Below are positions 25,815-35,552 of a stretch of 64,000 bases of DNA, piece after piece. The stretch covers positions 1 to 64,000 of the forward strand of contig JAAEZQ010000018.1 in the NCBI GenBank assembly GCA_018222805.1, read 5' to 3'. The notes beneath the pieces are model-generated. The model made no database searches, had not been told where the DNA came from, and was given only the letters and a program-made list of their open reading frames with translations. Origin of the DNA: Vibrionaceae bacterium (GTDB lineage Bacteria > Pseudomonadota > Gammaproteobacteria > Enterobacterales > Vibrionaceae). Each line of letters opens with the position of its first letter. Within the stretch, counting starts at the first letter, position 1. Position numbers and translations under genes: made by a program.

Positions 25815-27959
25815 TTACTTCTGTTCTTGAGTTGCTTGGATTGCTGTAAGTGCGATTGTGTACACGATGTCGTCTACTAGAGCGCCACGAGACAGATCGT
25901 TTACAGGCTTGCGCATACCTTGCAGCATTGGACCGATAGATACTAGGTCTGCTGAACGTTGTACCGCTTTGTAAGTCGTGTTACCAGTGTTTAGGTCTGG
26001 GAATACGAATACCGTCGCTTTACCAGCTACTGGAGAATTTGGTGCTTTAGAAGCTGCAACGTTTTCCATGATAGCCGCGTCGTACTGTAGAGGACCGTCG
26101 ATGATGAGATCTGGTCGTTTCTCTTGAGCCAGTTTCGTTGCTTCACGTACTTTATCAACGTCTGCACCCTTGCCAGATTCACCAGTAGAGTAAGAGATCA
26201 TTGCAACGCGTGGATCGATGCCAAATGCAGCTGCAGAGTCAGCTGATTGGATAGCGATTTCAGCAAGCTGTTCAGCGGTTGGATCTGGGTTGATTGCACA
26301 GTCACCGTAAACCAATACTTGATCAGGCAGAAGCATGAAGAATACTGAAGATACGATAGACGCGTTAGGTGCCGTCTTGATGATTTGGAACGGAGGAACG
26401 ATAGTGTTCGCCGTAGTGTGAACAGCACCAGAAACTAAGCCGTCAACTTCGTTGTTCTCAAGCATCATTGTGCCTAGGAATACTGAATCTTGTAGTTTCT
26501 CACGAGCTACAACTTCAGTCATGCCTTTCGCGCCACGTAGCTCAACCAGACGAGCAACGTAGTTTTCGCGGATAGCATCAGCGTCGATGATTTGAACGCC
26601 AGCGCCTAGCTCAACACCTTGTTGTGCTGCTACGCGACGGATTTCTGCTGGGTTACCCAGAAGAACACATTCTGCAATGCCGCGCTCAGCACAGATAGCT
26701 GCCGCTTTCACTGTACGTGGTTCGTCACCCTCAGGAAGAACAATGCGCTTGCCTGCTTTACGAGCAAGTTCAGTTAGCTGGTAACGGAATGCTGGTGGGC
26801 TTAGACGACGAGACTTCTGAGTACCTTCAGTCATTGACTCGATCCAGTTGCCGTCGATGTGACCTGCAACGTGCTCGTTAATGAACTCGATACGCTCTTT
26901 ATCGTCTGCTGGTACTTCAATGCTGAAGCTCTGTAGGTTTAGAGAAGTCTGCCAAGTGTTACCTTGAGCTTTGAAGATAGGTAGACCAGTTTCGAATGCT
27001 GGCTTACATAGACCTTCGATCTCGCGTGGGATGTCGTAACCGCCAGTTAGCAGTACAGCACCGATATCAACACCGTTCATTGCAGCTAGAGAAGCAGCAA
27101 CGATTACGTCAGGACGGTCTGCAGAAGTAACAAGTAGAGAACCTGGTTTGAAGTGCTCAATCATGTTTGGCAGAGAACGTGCACAGAACGTAATGCTCTT
27201 GATGCGACGAGTATTGATATCACCTTGGTTAATGACATCTGCATTCAGGTGCTTCGCCATGTCGATCGCACGAGTAGCGATCAAGTCGATGCTCCATGGC
27301 ACGCAACCGAGTACACGAATTGGAGAAGTGTTGAAGATCTCCATCACTTTCATTTCGTTTTGTTTCGCGCTGTCTGCATCGTCAAAGATCTCAGACAGGT
27401 CAGGGCGAGTGCGGCCAGCTTCATCAACAGGTGCGTTTAGCTTGTTGATGATAACGCCAGAGATATTTTTGTTCTTAGTACCGCCGAAGTTTGAACATGC
27501 TACTTCGATGCGCTCTTTAAGCTGAGATGGGTTATCAGTGCCAGGCGTTGCTACTAGAACAATTTCAGCACCAAGTGTTGCAGCGATTTCCGCGTTCACT
27601 TGGTTCGCGAATGGATGCTTACGAGTTGGTACCAGACCTTCGATAAGGGTTACATCAGCATCTTTATTGATTTGATTGTAACGCTCAACGATGGTTTCTA
27701 GTAGCTCATCCATGTTGTCGTTACCGATCAGACTTTCAGCAACAGACATCGCCATTGGTTCGCCGATCTTCATATCGCTGTTGTGACCAACGATAGTTGA
27801 AGTTAGATCGGGTTGATCACCACCGCTGCGTGGCTGACAAATAGGTTTGTAGAAAGAAACTTTAACGCCTTTGCGCTCCATAGCGCGAAGAACACCCATG
27901 CTTACGCTAGTTAAACCAACACCAGCACTTGCAGGGATAAGCATAATAGTACGAGACAT
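25815..27959 (-). CDS. pta: Phosphate acetyltransferase
   Basis: 714 aa, the long enterobacterial-type enzyme. It interconverts acetyl-CoA and acetyl phosphate. N-terminal P-loop-like domain ([22 protein letters not shown]), central DRTGG domain (about 220-330), catalytic PTA_PTB domain from about 390 ([51 protein letters not shown]). It is downstream of ackA on the same strand, separated by 137 bases that contain a strong hairpin. Acetyl phosphate made here can phosphorylate response regulators. Confidence 0.98.
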   Translation of the reverse strand: MSRTIMLIPASAGVGLTSVSMGVLRAMERKGVKVSFYKPICQPRSGGDQPDLTSTIVGHNSDMKIGEPMAMSVAESLIGNDNMDELLETIVERYNQINKDADVTLIEGLVPTRKHPFANQVNAEIAATLGAEIVLVATPGTDNPSQLKERIEVACSNFGGTKNKNISGVIINKLNAPVDEAGRTRPDLSEIFDDADSAKQNEMKVMEIFNTSPIRVLGCVPWSIDLIATRAIDMAKHLNADVINQGDINTRRIKSITFCARSLPNMIEHFKPGSLLVTSADRPDVIVAASLAAMNGVDIGAVLLTGGYDIPREIEGLCKPAFETGLPIFKAQGNTWQTSLNLQSFSIEVPADDKERIEFINEHVAGHIDGNWIESMTEGTQKSRRLSPPAFRYQLTELARKAGKRIVLPEGDEPRTVKAAAICAERGIAECVLLGNPAEIRRVAAQQGVELGAGVQIIDADAIRENYVARLVELRGAKGMTEVVAREKLQDSVFLGTMMLENNEVDGLVSGAVHTTANTIVPPFQIIKTAPNASIVSSVFFMLLPDQVLVYGDCAINPDPTAEQLAEIAIQSADSAAAFGIDPRVAMISYSTGESGKGADVDKVREATKLAQEKRPDLIIDGPLQYDAAIMENVAASKAPNSPVAGKATVFVFPDLNTGNTTYKAVQRSADLVSIGPMLQGMRKPVNDLSRGALVDDIVYTIALTAIQATQEQK

Positions 27960-28061
27960 TCGTAGAGTACCTTTGCTATTGGGGGAGATAAAAGCTCAAT
28001 TCTTATTCCATGATCTTCAAAGAATAGGAGCTGAGCCCCTAAAGAAAGCTCTTTGGAAGAA

Positions 28062-28091
28062 AAACTGGCTAGCCAATTGGCTAGCCAGTTT
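28062..28091 (-). terminator. Perfect 30-bp palindrome between ackA and pta
   Basis: Two 15-base arms, each holding CTGGCTAGCCA, pair without a mismatch around an AATT centre. On the minus strand a T run follows, so it can act as terminator or attenuator after ackA. Each arm can also fold on itself (TGGC-TA-GCCA), so an alternative fold exists. Confidence 0.7.
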
Positions 28092-28096
28092 ATGCA

Positions 28097-29293
28097 TTAA
28101 AGACCTGCTAGGCGTGCAGTGTCTTCCGCAATCACAAGCTCTTCGTTAGTAGAGATTACCATTGCTGGGATACGGCTGTTTGCTGTAGTGATAGTACCTT
28201 CGCCGCCGAAACGTGCTTTAAGGTTTGCTTCACTATCAACTTCGATACCGAAGATACCTAGACGGTTTAGAACCATTTCACGGATAGGGCCAGAGTTCTC
28301 GCCGATACCGCCAGTGAAAGTGATCGCATCTAGACGGCCGTCCATTGATGCAGTGTAACCCGCTACGTATTTAGCTAGACGGTGACAGAACACGTCCATT
28401 GCACGCGTTGCTTCTTCTTTCTCACCGTAGTTGTCTTCAACGAAACGACAGTCAGAAGTCACTTCAGTCAGACCTAGTAGGCCAGACTCTTTAGTTAGCA
28501 TCGTGTTGATTTTCTCAACAGAGTAGCCTAGTGCGTCGTGTAGGTGGAAGATGATCGCAGGATCGATGTCACCACAACGAGTACCCATTACCAGACCTTC
28601 TAGAGGAGTCAGACCCATAGAAGTATCTACTGATTTACCGTTTTTAACTGCACATACAGACGCGCCGTTACCTAGGTGACAGTTGATGATGTTTACTTCT
28701 TCAACTGGTTTGTTTAGTAGGCCAGCAACTTCACGAGTGATGAACAAGTGAGAAGTACCGTGCATACCATAACGACGGATACCGTGTTCTTTGTATAGGT
28801 TGTATGGAAGAGCGTATAGGTAAGACTCTTCAGGCATAGTTTGGTGGAACGCAGTATCGAACACAGCAACGTTTTTAAGTGCTGGGAAAGACTTTTGAGC
28901 TGCTTTGATACCGATAAGGTGTGCTGGGTTATGAAGTGGTGCTAGTGTTGCACAGTCTTCGATACCTTTCAGTACGTCGTCAGTGATAAGTGCAGACTGA
29001 GTGAACTTCTCGCCGCCGTGTACTACACGGTGACCGATAGCTGCTAGGTTTTCAGAAAGCTCTGGCTTAGAAGCAAGAATAGTTTCTACCATGAACGCTA
29101 GTGCTTCTTCGTGAGCTGCACCATTACCTAGTTGAGCTTCGTGCTTGCCATCAAGTTTCCACTTGATACGAGCTTCAGGAAGGTGAAGACACTCAGCAAG
29201 ACCTGATAAGTGCTCGTCGCCGTTCTCGGCATCAACAACGGCAAACTTAAGAGAAGAACTACCGCAGTTTAAAACTAAAACTAGCTTAGACAT
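28097..29293 (-). CDS. ackA: Acetate kinase
   Basis: 398 aa (E. coli 400). It interconverts acetyl phosphate plus ADP and acetate plus ATP. ASKHA fold: [12 protein letters not shown] (residues 6-17), [11 protein letters not shown] with the active-site arginine (about 89-100), [10 protein letters not shown] (catalytic aspartate about 148), [31 protein letters not shown]. It is the first gene of ackA-pta, with a 345-base divergent promoter region shared with yfbV. Confidence 0.98.
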   Translation of the reverse strand: MSKLVLVLNCGSSSLKFAVVDAENGDEHLSGLAECLHLPEARIKWKLDGKHEAQLGNGAAHEEALAFMVETILASKPELSENLAAIGHRVVHGGEKFTQSALITDDVLKGIEDCATLAPLHNPAHLIGIKAAQKSFPALKNVAVFDTAFHQTMPEESYLYALPYNLYKEHGIRRYGMHGTSHLFITREVAGLLNKPVEEVNIINCHLGNGASVCAVKNGKSVDTSMGLTPLEGLVMGTRCGDIDPAIIFHLHDALGYSVEKINTMLTKESGLLGLTEVTSDCRFVEDNYGEKEEATRAMDVFCHRLAKYVAGYTASMDGRLDAITFTGGIGENSGPIREMVLNRLGIFGIEVDSEANLKARFGGEGTITTANSRIPAMVISTNEELVIAEDTARLAGL

Positions 29294-29638
29294 GTATGAC
29301 TACCTGTTATTCGTCTGATCAAAATCAGTTAAAGAATGAAAAATTAATCACAAGAATAGTCGATACCAGCAAGGGTGCGCACTAATCTTGGTCAAAAATT
29401 GTTCTAATTCCATATAAAGATATAGTGATGAGCCCACTCATCACGATGACGCGTTCCTTGCAGATAGTGACCTCATAGTTGCTTAAATTGTAAATAACAG
29501 CAACAATGAGGTTGAGAGCCTGCAAAGGATAGCGATAATGGGCAATGATAACAAAAAAAATTTGAAATAATATTAATTTTCATCAATTTTTTGCGCCTTC
29601 AGTTGAACTATTCAACTATTTTTTAGTGAGAGGGTTGT
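29294..29638. other. Divergent promoter region ackA/yfbV
   Basis: 345 bases, AT-rich. It contains AGTTGAACTATTCAACT at 29601-29617, a perfect 7-bp inverted repeat followed by T-rich sequence, 22 bases before yfbV. No regulator can be named from it. Confidence 0.4.
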
Positions 29639-30091
29639 ATGAGTAATAAAGTCGGATTAGTCCATAGCCTGAAAGATGGCCAAAATTACATGGAGATCTG
29701 GCCGGTTCGTAAAGAGCTGAATGCCGTGTTTCCAGAGCAACGAATTATAAAAGCCACACGATTTGGTATTAAAGTCATGCCAGCCGTTGCAGCGATCAGC
29801 GTCCTCACTCAAATGGCGTTTAACAACTATAGTGCTTTGCCTCAATCGATTATCGTTGCCTTGTTCGCAATTAGCTTGCCATTACAGGGCATCTGGTGGT
29901 TAGGCACTCGTTCAAATACGACATTACCTCCTTCTCTGGCTTCTTGGTATCGAGAGCTACACCAAAAAATAGTTGAGAGTGGTTTTGCATTAGAGCCTAT
30001 CAAGGCGAAACCTCGCTACAAAGAACTGGCGATAATCCTGAATCGTGCTTTTCGCCAATTAGATAAATCCTCATTAGAGCGTTGGTTCTAA
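29639..30091 (+). CDS. yfbV: UPF0208 membrane protein YfbV
   Basis: 150 aa, two membrane helices at about residues 44-60 and 68-88. The conserved N-terminus [24 protein letters not shown] and C-terminus [17 protein letters not shown] match E. coli YfbV. E. coli yfbV also lies divergent from ackA. Depletion in E. coli has been linked to macrodomain Ter organisation; the molecular function is unknown. Single gene with a terminator. Confidence 0.93.
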   Translation: MSNKVGLVHSLKDGQNYMEIWPVRKELNAVFPEQRIIKATRFGIKVMPAVAAISVLTQMAFNNYSALPQSIIVALFAISLPLQGIWWLGTRSNTTLPPSLASWYRELHQKIVESGFALEPIKAKPRYKELAIILNRAFRQLDKSSLERWF

Positions 30092-30116
30092 ATAAGCAAA
30101 TAACTTCGATAATGAG

Positions 30117-30150
30117 AAAAATGGAGTGCGTGTAAGCGACTCCATTTTTT
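30117..30150 (+). terminator. Terminator of yfbV
   Basis: Stem AAAATGGAGT/ACTCCATTTT with an 11-nt loop and a T run. Confidence 0.85.
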
Positions 30151-30470
30151 GTGCTTAATACTCTTCAATAGCGCTATCGATCCTCTTCTTTTTGTCGCTT
30201 TTTCTTCACCTTGGCAAACATCTTCCTTTTTATCGTTGTTTTTAACCCACAAGATTACTATTCCGCGATCACAAATGTTGTCTTACTGTTAAATGTTTCT
30301 TTTCTTTACTGGGACTTAGTAGTAATAATAAAAATAAGATGCGCAAGAAGTGCACGATTATTTTTATTACAAACACAACAAAAAAACGCCTTCCTATTTT
30401 TGGGTTTGCGAGCGTACACCCATTAGTTAATGCTCGCAGAACAAGGACGAAGACACATCAAGGAGTTATG
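30151..30470. other. Upstream region of the PF04392-type ABC operon
   Basis: 320 bases, very AT-rich. An in-frame open frame runs upstream of the solute-binding gene from 30339, but its translation (many Lys/Arg/Thr, no conserved pattern) would precede the signal peptide, so I treat it as leader. No attenuator is evident. Confidence 0.45.
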
Positions 30471-31436
30471 ATGATAACGAAACGTTTACTTACCACCGCT
30501 ATTTTATCTGCGACTGCCGTTCTTTCCTCTGCAGGTGCTCTCGCTAACACTGCGTCGGTGGCGGTTTCACAAATTGTGGAACATCCAGCATTAGATGCTA
30601 CTCGTCAGGGGCTTTTAGACGGCTTGAAGGCGAAAGGATATGAACAAGGTAAAAACCTAGAGTTTGACTACAAAACGGCACAAGGTAACCCTGCTATCGC
30701 GGTTCAGATTGCTCGCCAATTTGTTGGTGAAAGCCCAGATGTTTTAGTGGGTATAGCGACTCCATCAGCTCAAGCTTTGGTATCCGCAACGCGATCGATT
30801 CCAGTGGTTTTTACCGCGGTAACGGACCCAGTAGGTGCAAAGCTCGTAAAAACTATGAAACAGCCGGGTCAGAACGTGACTGGTCTTTCTGATCTGTCGC
30901 CAGTTGCCCAGCATGTTGAGTTGATCCAAGAGATCCTACCTCAAGTTAAAAGTATCGGTGTTGTCTTCAATCCAGGTGAAGCCAATGCTGTAACCTTGGT
31001 CGAACTTCTCAAAGTGAGCGCAGCAGCGAAAGGGATTGAAGTCGTAGAAGCAACGGCGCTGAAAAGTGCCGACGTACAATCGGCTACCCAAGCCATTTCT
31101 GCAAAATCTGACATCATTTACGCACCGACAGACAATACAGTGGCAAGTGCTATCGAAGGTATGATCGTTGCAGCGAATCAGGCTAAGACGCCAGTATTTG
31201 GTGGTGCAACATCCTATGTCGAAAAAGGCGCAATAGCAGGCCTTGGATTTGACTACTACCAAGTAGGTGTACAAACCGCTGATTATGTCGCGGCTATTCT
31301 CGATGGCCAGGAACCGGGCAAACTAGACGTAAAAGTGGCAACGGGTTCTGACTTAGTGATCAATCAAGATGCTGCTTCTAAGCTGGGTATTCAAATACCG
31401 AGTTCAGTCGTAGAACGTGCAACAAGCATGCAATAA
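30471..31436 (+). CDS. ABC transporter substrate-binding protein, PF04392 (TrpX-like) family
   Basis: 321 aa from the ATG at 30471, which has AGGAG at 5 bases; an ATG directly before it is also possible. Signal peptide MITKRLLTTAILSATAVLSSAGALA, cleaved after about residue 25. The mature part has the family pattern VSQIVEHPALDATRQGLLDGLKAKGYEQGKNLEFDYKTAQGN, then PDVLVGIATPSAQAL, IPVVFTAVTDPVGA, NVTGLSD. Relatives in Gram-positives bind tryptophan or tyrosine, so an amino-acid or similar small ligand is possible, but the substrate is not known here. First gene of a three-gene importer. Confidence 0.88.
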   Translation: MITKRLLTTAILSATAVLSSAGALANTASVAVSQIVEHPALDATRQGLLDGLKAKGYEQGKNLEFDYKTAQGNPAIAVQIARQFVGESPDVLVGIATPSAQALVSATRSIPVVFTAVTDPVGAKLVKTMKQPGQNVTGLSDLSPVAQHVELIQEILPQVKSIGVVFNPGEANAVTLVELLKVSAAAKGIEVVEATALKSADVQSATQAISAKSDIIYAPTDNTVASAIEGMIVAANQAKTPVFGGATSYVEKGAIAGLGFDYYQVGVQTADYVAAILDGQEPGKLDVKVATGSDLVINQDAASKLGIQIPSSVVERATSMQ

Positions 31437-31493
31437 GTCACTTTGTGTTGGGACGAAATAGGCTTATCCGTTCAAGGTAACCGTTTTGGTGGA

Positions 31494-31523
31494 AGTAATA
31501 AGTCACGTCATTGGCTTATTACT
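31494..31523 (+). other. Hairpin between the binding-protein and permease genes
   Basis: AGTAATAAG and CTTATTACT pair perfectly around a 12-nt loop, and flanking bases extend the stem with a bulge. No T run follows. Probably protects or partly attenuates the mRNA after the binding-protein gene. Confidence 0.55.
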
Positions 31524-31632
31524 CCTTCACCGGGTGTTTATTTCATTAGTTGATTAGCCAGTCCCGCCTGAAGTGAGAAGTCTTACTTTCAGATCTTGAT
31601 ACTGATCTGAACATGCAGAAAGGAGCCGTTTT

Positions 31633-32568
31633 ATGTCTGCATTTGCATTTTTTGGCGCTCTTGAGATTGGCTTGATTTATGGGCTGGTCGCTTTGGGAGT
31701 GTACCTCACGTTTCGCGTACTTGATTTTCCTGACTTAAGTGTCGACGGCAGTTTCCCTATGGGGGCCGCTGTTGCTGCTACCGCAATCGTTGCGGGCATT
31801 AACCCTTGGATTGCCACAGGGATGGCGATTATCGCTGGTGGTATGACCGGTTGGGTCACCGCTTTTCTTGCTGTCCGCTGCGGAATTTTGCATCTCTTAG
31901 CGTCAATTCTTACCATGATTGCCGCGTTTTCGATCAATATTCGTATTATGGGTAAGCCCAATATGGCGCTACTTGGAGAGGAGACGATCCTGACGCCTTT
32001 TGAATCAATAGGCGATCCAATGTTAATTCGTCCTCTTGTGGTGGGTGTACTCGTTTTACTATCTGCATTTTTTGTTGTTCGTCTGCTTAACAGTGACTTT
32101 GGCCTTGGCTTGAGAGCGACGGGCGTCAACGCTCGAATGGTATCCGCTCAAGGAGCCAGTACGGGTTTTTACACTTTCTTTGGCTTGGCATTATCAAATG
32201 GTTTTGTTGGTTTTGCGGGCGCACTGTTTGCTCAGACCAACAGCTTTGCCGATGTAACATCAGGTGTAGGTACTATTGTGGTCGGCTTAGCGGCGGTGAT
32301 TTTAGGTCAGACTCTGATACCTGGTCGTAAGATTTGGGTGGCGGTTTTAGCCGTTATTGTTGGCTCGGTACTATATCGCCTTGCCGTTGCCTTTGCTTTG
32401 AGCTCCGGGATGTTTGGTCTACAGGCATCGGATCTCAACCTTGTTACCGCTGTACTGGTTGCGGTCGCATTGATAGCACCAAAATTAAAACAGCGTATGA
32501 AAGCGAAACAACGAGTTTCAGATGCGAAACAGGCAGCATCTAAAAAAGGTTCAGGGGAGACACTATGA
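31633..32568 (+). CDS. ABC transporter permease, LivH/BPD_transp_2 type
   Basis: 311 aa with about eight or nine membrane helices. Starts MSAFAFFGALEIGLIYGLVALGVYLTFRVLDFPDLSVDGSF, the permease pattern that accompanies PF04392 binding proteins. A later motif LRATGVNARMVSAQGAS is the cytoplasmic coupling region. Substrate unknown; it works with the binding protein before and the ATPase after it. Start has AAAGGAG upstream; it overlaps the ATPase gene by 4 bases. Confidence 0.88.
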   Translation: MSAFAFFGALEIGLIYGLVALGVYLTFRVLDFPDLSVDGSFPMGAAVAATAIVAGINPWIATGMAIIAGGMTGWVTAFLAVRCGILHLLASILTMIAAFSINIRIMGKPNMALLGEETILTPFESIGDPMLIRPLVVGVLVLLSAFFVVRLLNSDFGLGLRATGVNARMVSAQGASTGFYTFFGLALSNGFVGFAGALFAQTNSFADVTSGVGTIVVGLAAVILGQTLIPGRKIWVAVLAVIVGSVLYRLAVAFALSSGMFGLQASDLNLVTAVLVAVALIAPKLKQRMKAKQRVSDAKQAASKKGSGETL

Positions 32569-33359
32569 TTGAACTCAATAATATCCAAGTGACGTTCAAC
32601 CCTGGAACTATTCTGGAGAACCGAGCGTTAAAAGGGGTATCTCTAGTGGTGCCTGAACATCAGTTTCTTACCGTTATTGGTTCTAATGGTGCTGGTAAAT
32701 CGACGTTACTTGGAGCGACCACTGGTGAAACCCCGATGATTGGCGGCCAAGTGATAATAGATGGTAAAGACGTTACCCGACAAACAGTGGCTCAGCGTGC
32801 CACGCAATGTGCCCGGGTATTTCAGGACCCATTGGCTGGTACCTGTGGTGAACTAACTATAGAAGAAAACATGGCACTGGCTTACATGCGTGGCAAAAAC
32901 CGAGGTTGGGGACTGGCACTTTCATCCAAACGCCGCAAGCTATTCCAAGACCGAATCAGTATTCTTGGCTTAGGGTTAGAAGACAGGTTAGGGGACAGCA
33001 TTGGACTACTGTCTGGTGGCCAACGACAAGCGGTGAGTTTGGTGATGGCAACCTTATCGGAAAGTAAGTTGCTGCTACTGGATGAACATACTGCAGCACT
33101 TGATCCTCGAATGGCAGCATTTGTTATTGATCTGACGAAACGCGTCGTGAGAGAGTTTGACTTGACCGTGATGATGGTTACCCACTCAATGAAAGATGCA
33201 TTGGCTTGTGGCGATAGAACTGTGATGCTTCATCAGGGAGAAATTGTGCTCGATGTGGCGGGAGAGCAAAGAGAAAATATGCAAGTGCCAGACTTATTGG
33301 AAATGTTCTCCAAAGTGCGTGGTGAGGAGCTTTCTGACGATAGTTTGTTACTCAATTAG
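32565..33359 (+). CDS. ABC transporter ATP-binding protein
   Basis: 264 aa. Walker A GSNGAGKST (about 38-46), Q loop VFQDPLAGT, signature LLSGGQRQAVSL (about 146), Walker B LLLLDEHTAALD, H loop VTHSM. The unusual DEHTAALD (H where DEPT is common) is typical of this subfamily. It energises the permease at 31633. Last gene of the operon, followed by a strong terminator. Confidence 0.92.
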   Translation: MIELNNIQVTFNPGTILENRALKGVSLVVPEHQFLTVIGSNGAGKSTLLGATTGETPMIGGQVIIDGKDVTRQTVAQRATQCARVFQDPLAGTCGELTIEENMALAYMRGKNRGWGLALSSKRRKLFQDRISILGLGLEDRLGDSIGLLSGGQRQAVSLVMATLSESKLLLLDEHTAALDPRMAAFVIDLTKRVVREFDLTVMMVTHSMKDALACGDRTVMLHQGEIVLDVAGEQRENMQVPDLLEMFSKVRGEELSDDSLLLN

Positions 33360-33414
33360 TTGGGTCAGCGGGTTAGCTGACTTCGGTCATGCTTAACTAC
33401 GCCTACCAAACGTG

Positions 33415-33466
33415 ATCCTCCTTGAGAAACACTGATGACTGGCTGTTTCAAAAGGAGGATTTTTAT
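33415..33466 (+). terminator. Terminator of the ABC operon
   Basis: Arms ATCCTCCTTgaGAAAC and GTTTCaaAAGGAGGAT pair except for the two marked bases, loop about 14 nt, then TTTTTATT. It separates the importer from malZ. Confidence 0.85.
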
Positions 33467-33519
33467 TATCACATCCTATAGTAAAGTCATCGCATATGCC
33501 CGTTACAGGAGTACTTGCT

Positions 33520-35346
33520 ATGACCCTTCCTTTCATTTTCCACAGCCAGACGCTGGATGGTCTTTCTTTTGACGAAGAAACCATAACGGTCACTCTTAAG
33601 ACGGAGAACCTTGACTTTGATTGTGTCTATGTCCGCTCTGAGCCAGACAACGAAGAGTATTTAACCGAAATGCATCCTGCGGGCACTTCTGGAGAACTGA
33701 AACTCTGGAAAGCGACGTTTTGTCCAAACAAAGACAGAGACGTTACAAACTACGTGTTTAAGTTAGTTCAGGGAGCACAGCAGTTTTGGCTGGATGGACG
33801 CGGCGTGCAAAAGCGGATGCCGCCGAAAGAGTTTCACTTTAAATTGAATGTGAACAACCAGCCACCAGAATGGGTGCAACAGCAGATCTTCTATCAAATT
33901 TTCCCAGATCGCTTTGCCACTAGCCGGGGTGAAGCAGCGATTCGACAAGCCTATGCTAAACACAATCCCGAAGCGATAATTAAGTCCTGGGGAGATGCAG
34001 TTGGTGGCCATCAAAATACCGGAGCCAAAGAGTTCTTCGGTGGAGACTTGAAAGGTGTTGAGCAAAAGCTGGATTATCTGGAAAGTTTGGGTGTTACGGC
34101 TTTGTATTTCAACCCGGTTTTCTGTTCGCCGAGTAACCATAAATACGATACAACAGACTACTTCAACATCGACCCTATGTTTGGCAGTAATGAGCAGTTT
34201 GCTAAGTTGTGTAACAAGATACGTTCTAAGCAGATGAAAATTGTTTTGGATGCGGTGTTTAATCACACGTCAGTCCATCATCCTTGGTTCGATGTGAAAA
34301 TGGAAGGTGATGGGGCATACGGTAATCCGACGTCGAAGTATCGTCATTATTATTTCTTTGAAGATGACAGCAATAATTACATAGGCTGGAAAGGCATCAG
34401 CAGTTTACCTGTATTGAACTTCGAGAATAAAGAGGTGCGGGATTACATTTATCAAAGTGAACATGCGGTGATCAAACACTGGCTAAAAGCCCCTTATTCA
34501 GTGGATGGTTGGCGCTTTGATGTGATTCATATGCTTGGAGAGGGAGAAGGAGCGAAAAATAATGCTCGATACGTCGAAGCGTTCCGTAAAGCAACAAAGT
34601 CCGTTAATCCTAATGCGTATGTACTAGGCGAACATTTCTTTGAGGCAACACAGTGGCTACAAGGTGGCCAAGAAGATGGGGCAATGAATTATTATGGTTT
34701 CGCTCACCCGGTAAGAGCATTTATTGCCAATCAAGACATCATGTATGATCCTATCCAGATCGACGCAATTGAGTTCAAAGATTGGTTAGATGAAGCAAGA
34801 GCGAAGATTCCATTTGCGAACCAGTTGTCTCAACTCAATCAACTTGATAGTCATGATACGGCACGCTTTCTCACTCTTGTGGGTGGTAGCGAAGACAAAA
34901 TGCACATTGCTCTGATGCTATTAATGACTTATATAGGTACACCTTGTCTATATTACGGTAGCGAAGTTGGGCTGGAAGGGGGATTTGATCCAGATAACCG
35001 ACGTTGTTTCCCTTGGCATGAAGTGAATAAGTCGAAATGGGTGGAAGTTTATCGACGTTGGGTAAACATTCGTAAAAAGTTCAAATGCCTGCAATCTGGC
35101 AGTATTCAATGGTTATATTGCACTGATAATGCACTGGTATATGCGAGGCAGTTGGAAGAGGAAGCGGTCGTTGTTGCCATAAATATAAGCGATAAAGCCG
35201 TGAGTATTGAACTACCACTATGGCAGTTAGGTCTGAGTGCGAAAAGCTTGCATAACGTATTGGATACCCGCGAAGTCATTGATTATAAGAATAATCTGGG
35301 TGTTAACCTTCCAGGGAAAAGCGGTAAAGTATGGCGGCTAAAGTGA
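33520..35346 (+). CDS. malZ: Maltodextrin glucosidase MalZ (GH13)
   Basis: 608 aa (E. coli MalZ 604). It releases glucose from the reducing end of maltodextrins in the cytosol; no signal peptide. The ATG at 33520 has CAGGAG at 8 bases; the ATG at 33496 has none. N-terminal starch-binding-like domain (1-115), then the TIM barrel: IFYQIFPDRFA, GVTALYFNPVFCSPSNHKYDTTDY, and GH13 residues D334 (DGWRFDVIH), E371 (LGEHFF) and D446 (SHDTARF). E. coli MalZ has them at nearly the same positions. No malT-type site or other mal gene is near. Single gene. Confidence 0.92.
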   Translation: MTLPFIFHSQTLDGLSFDEETITVTLKTENLDFDCVYVRSEPDNEEYLTEMHPAGTSGELKLWKATFCPNKDRDVTNYVFKLVQGAQQFWLDGRGVQKRMPPKEFHFKLNVNNQPPEWVQQQIFYQIFPDRFATSRGEAAIRQAYAKHNPEAIIKSWGDAVGGHQNTGAKEFFGGDLKGVEQKLDYLESLGVTALYFNPVFCSPSNHKYDTTDYFNIDPMFGSNEQFAKLCNKIRSKQMKIVLDAVFNHTSVHHPWFDVKMEGDGAYGNPTSKYRHYYFFEDDSNNYIGWKGISSLPVLNFENKEVRDYIYQSEHAVIKHWLKAPYSVDGWRFDVIHMLGEGEGAKNNARYVEAFRKATKSVNPNAYVLGEHFFEATQWLQGGQEDGAMNYYGFAHPVRAFIANQDIMYDPIQIDAIEFKDWLDEARAKIPFANQLSQLNQLDSHDTARFLTLVGGSEDKMHIALMLLMTYIGTPCLYYGSEVGLEGGFDPDNRRCFPWHEVNKSKWVEVYRRWVNIRKKFKCLQSGSIQWLYCTDNALVYARQLEEEAVVVAINISDKAVSIELPLWQLGLSAKSLHNVLDTREVIDYKNNLGVNLPGKSGKVWRLK

Positions 35347-35513
35347 CACTGTCTTTATCACTAGCAGTGGGTTCATCGTATCGGGAAGCGTCGTTTTCTG
35401 TAGAGAAAGCGGTGATAAAAGCGTGATGAGTTGTTTAATTCTGCTTATGAGAAATTAGATCAGGCAAAGCACAACGGCAAAATAAAATGTGTACTAGTGC
35501 TTGGCTTGAGCTT

Positions 35514-35540
35514 AAAAAGGGCGAATCGTCGCCCTTTTAA
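35514..35540 (-). terminator. Terminator of dusC
   Basis: Perfect stem AAAAGGGCGA/TCGCCCTTTT with a 4-nt loop and a T run on the minus strand. It also faces malZ and may serve both. Confidence 0.85.
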
Positions 35541-35552
35541 CTGTTTTATTAT

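Noticed and set aside
30339..30470. N-terminal extension of the PF04392 binding protein
   Set aside because: It would place 44 unconserved residues before a clean signal peptide; AGGAG precedes the ATG at 30471.
33360..33519. malZ as part of the ABC importer operon, implying a sugar substrate
   Set aside because: A strong terminator lies between and the binding protein family is not sugar-specific.
35347..35513. Small gene or sRNA between malZ and dusC
   Set aside because: No ribosome site, open frame or promoter-terminator pair beyond the dusC terminator.
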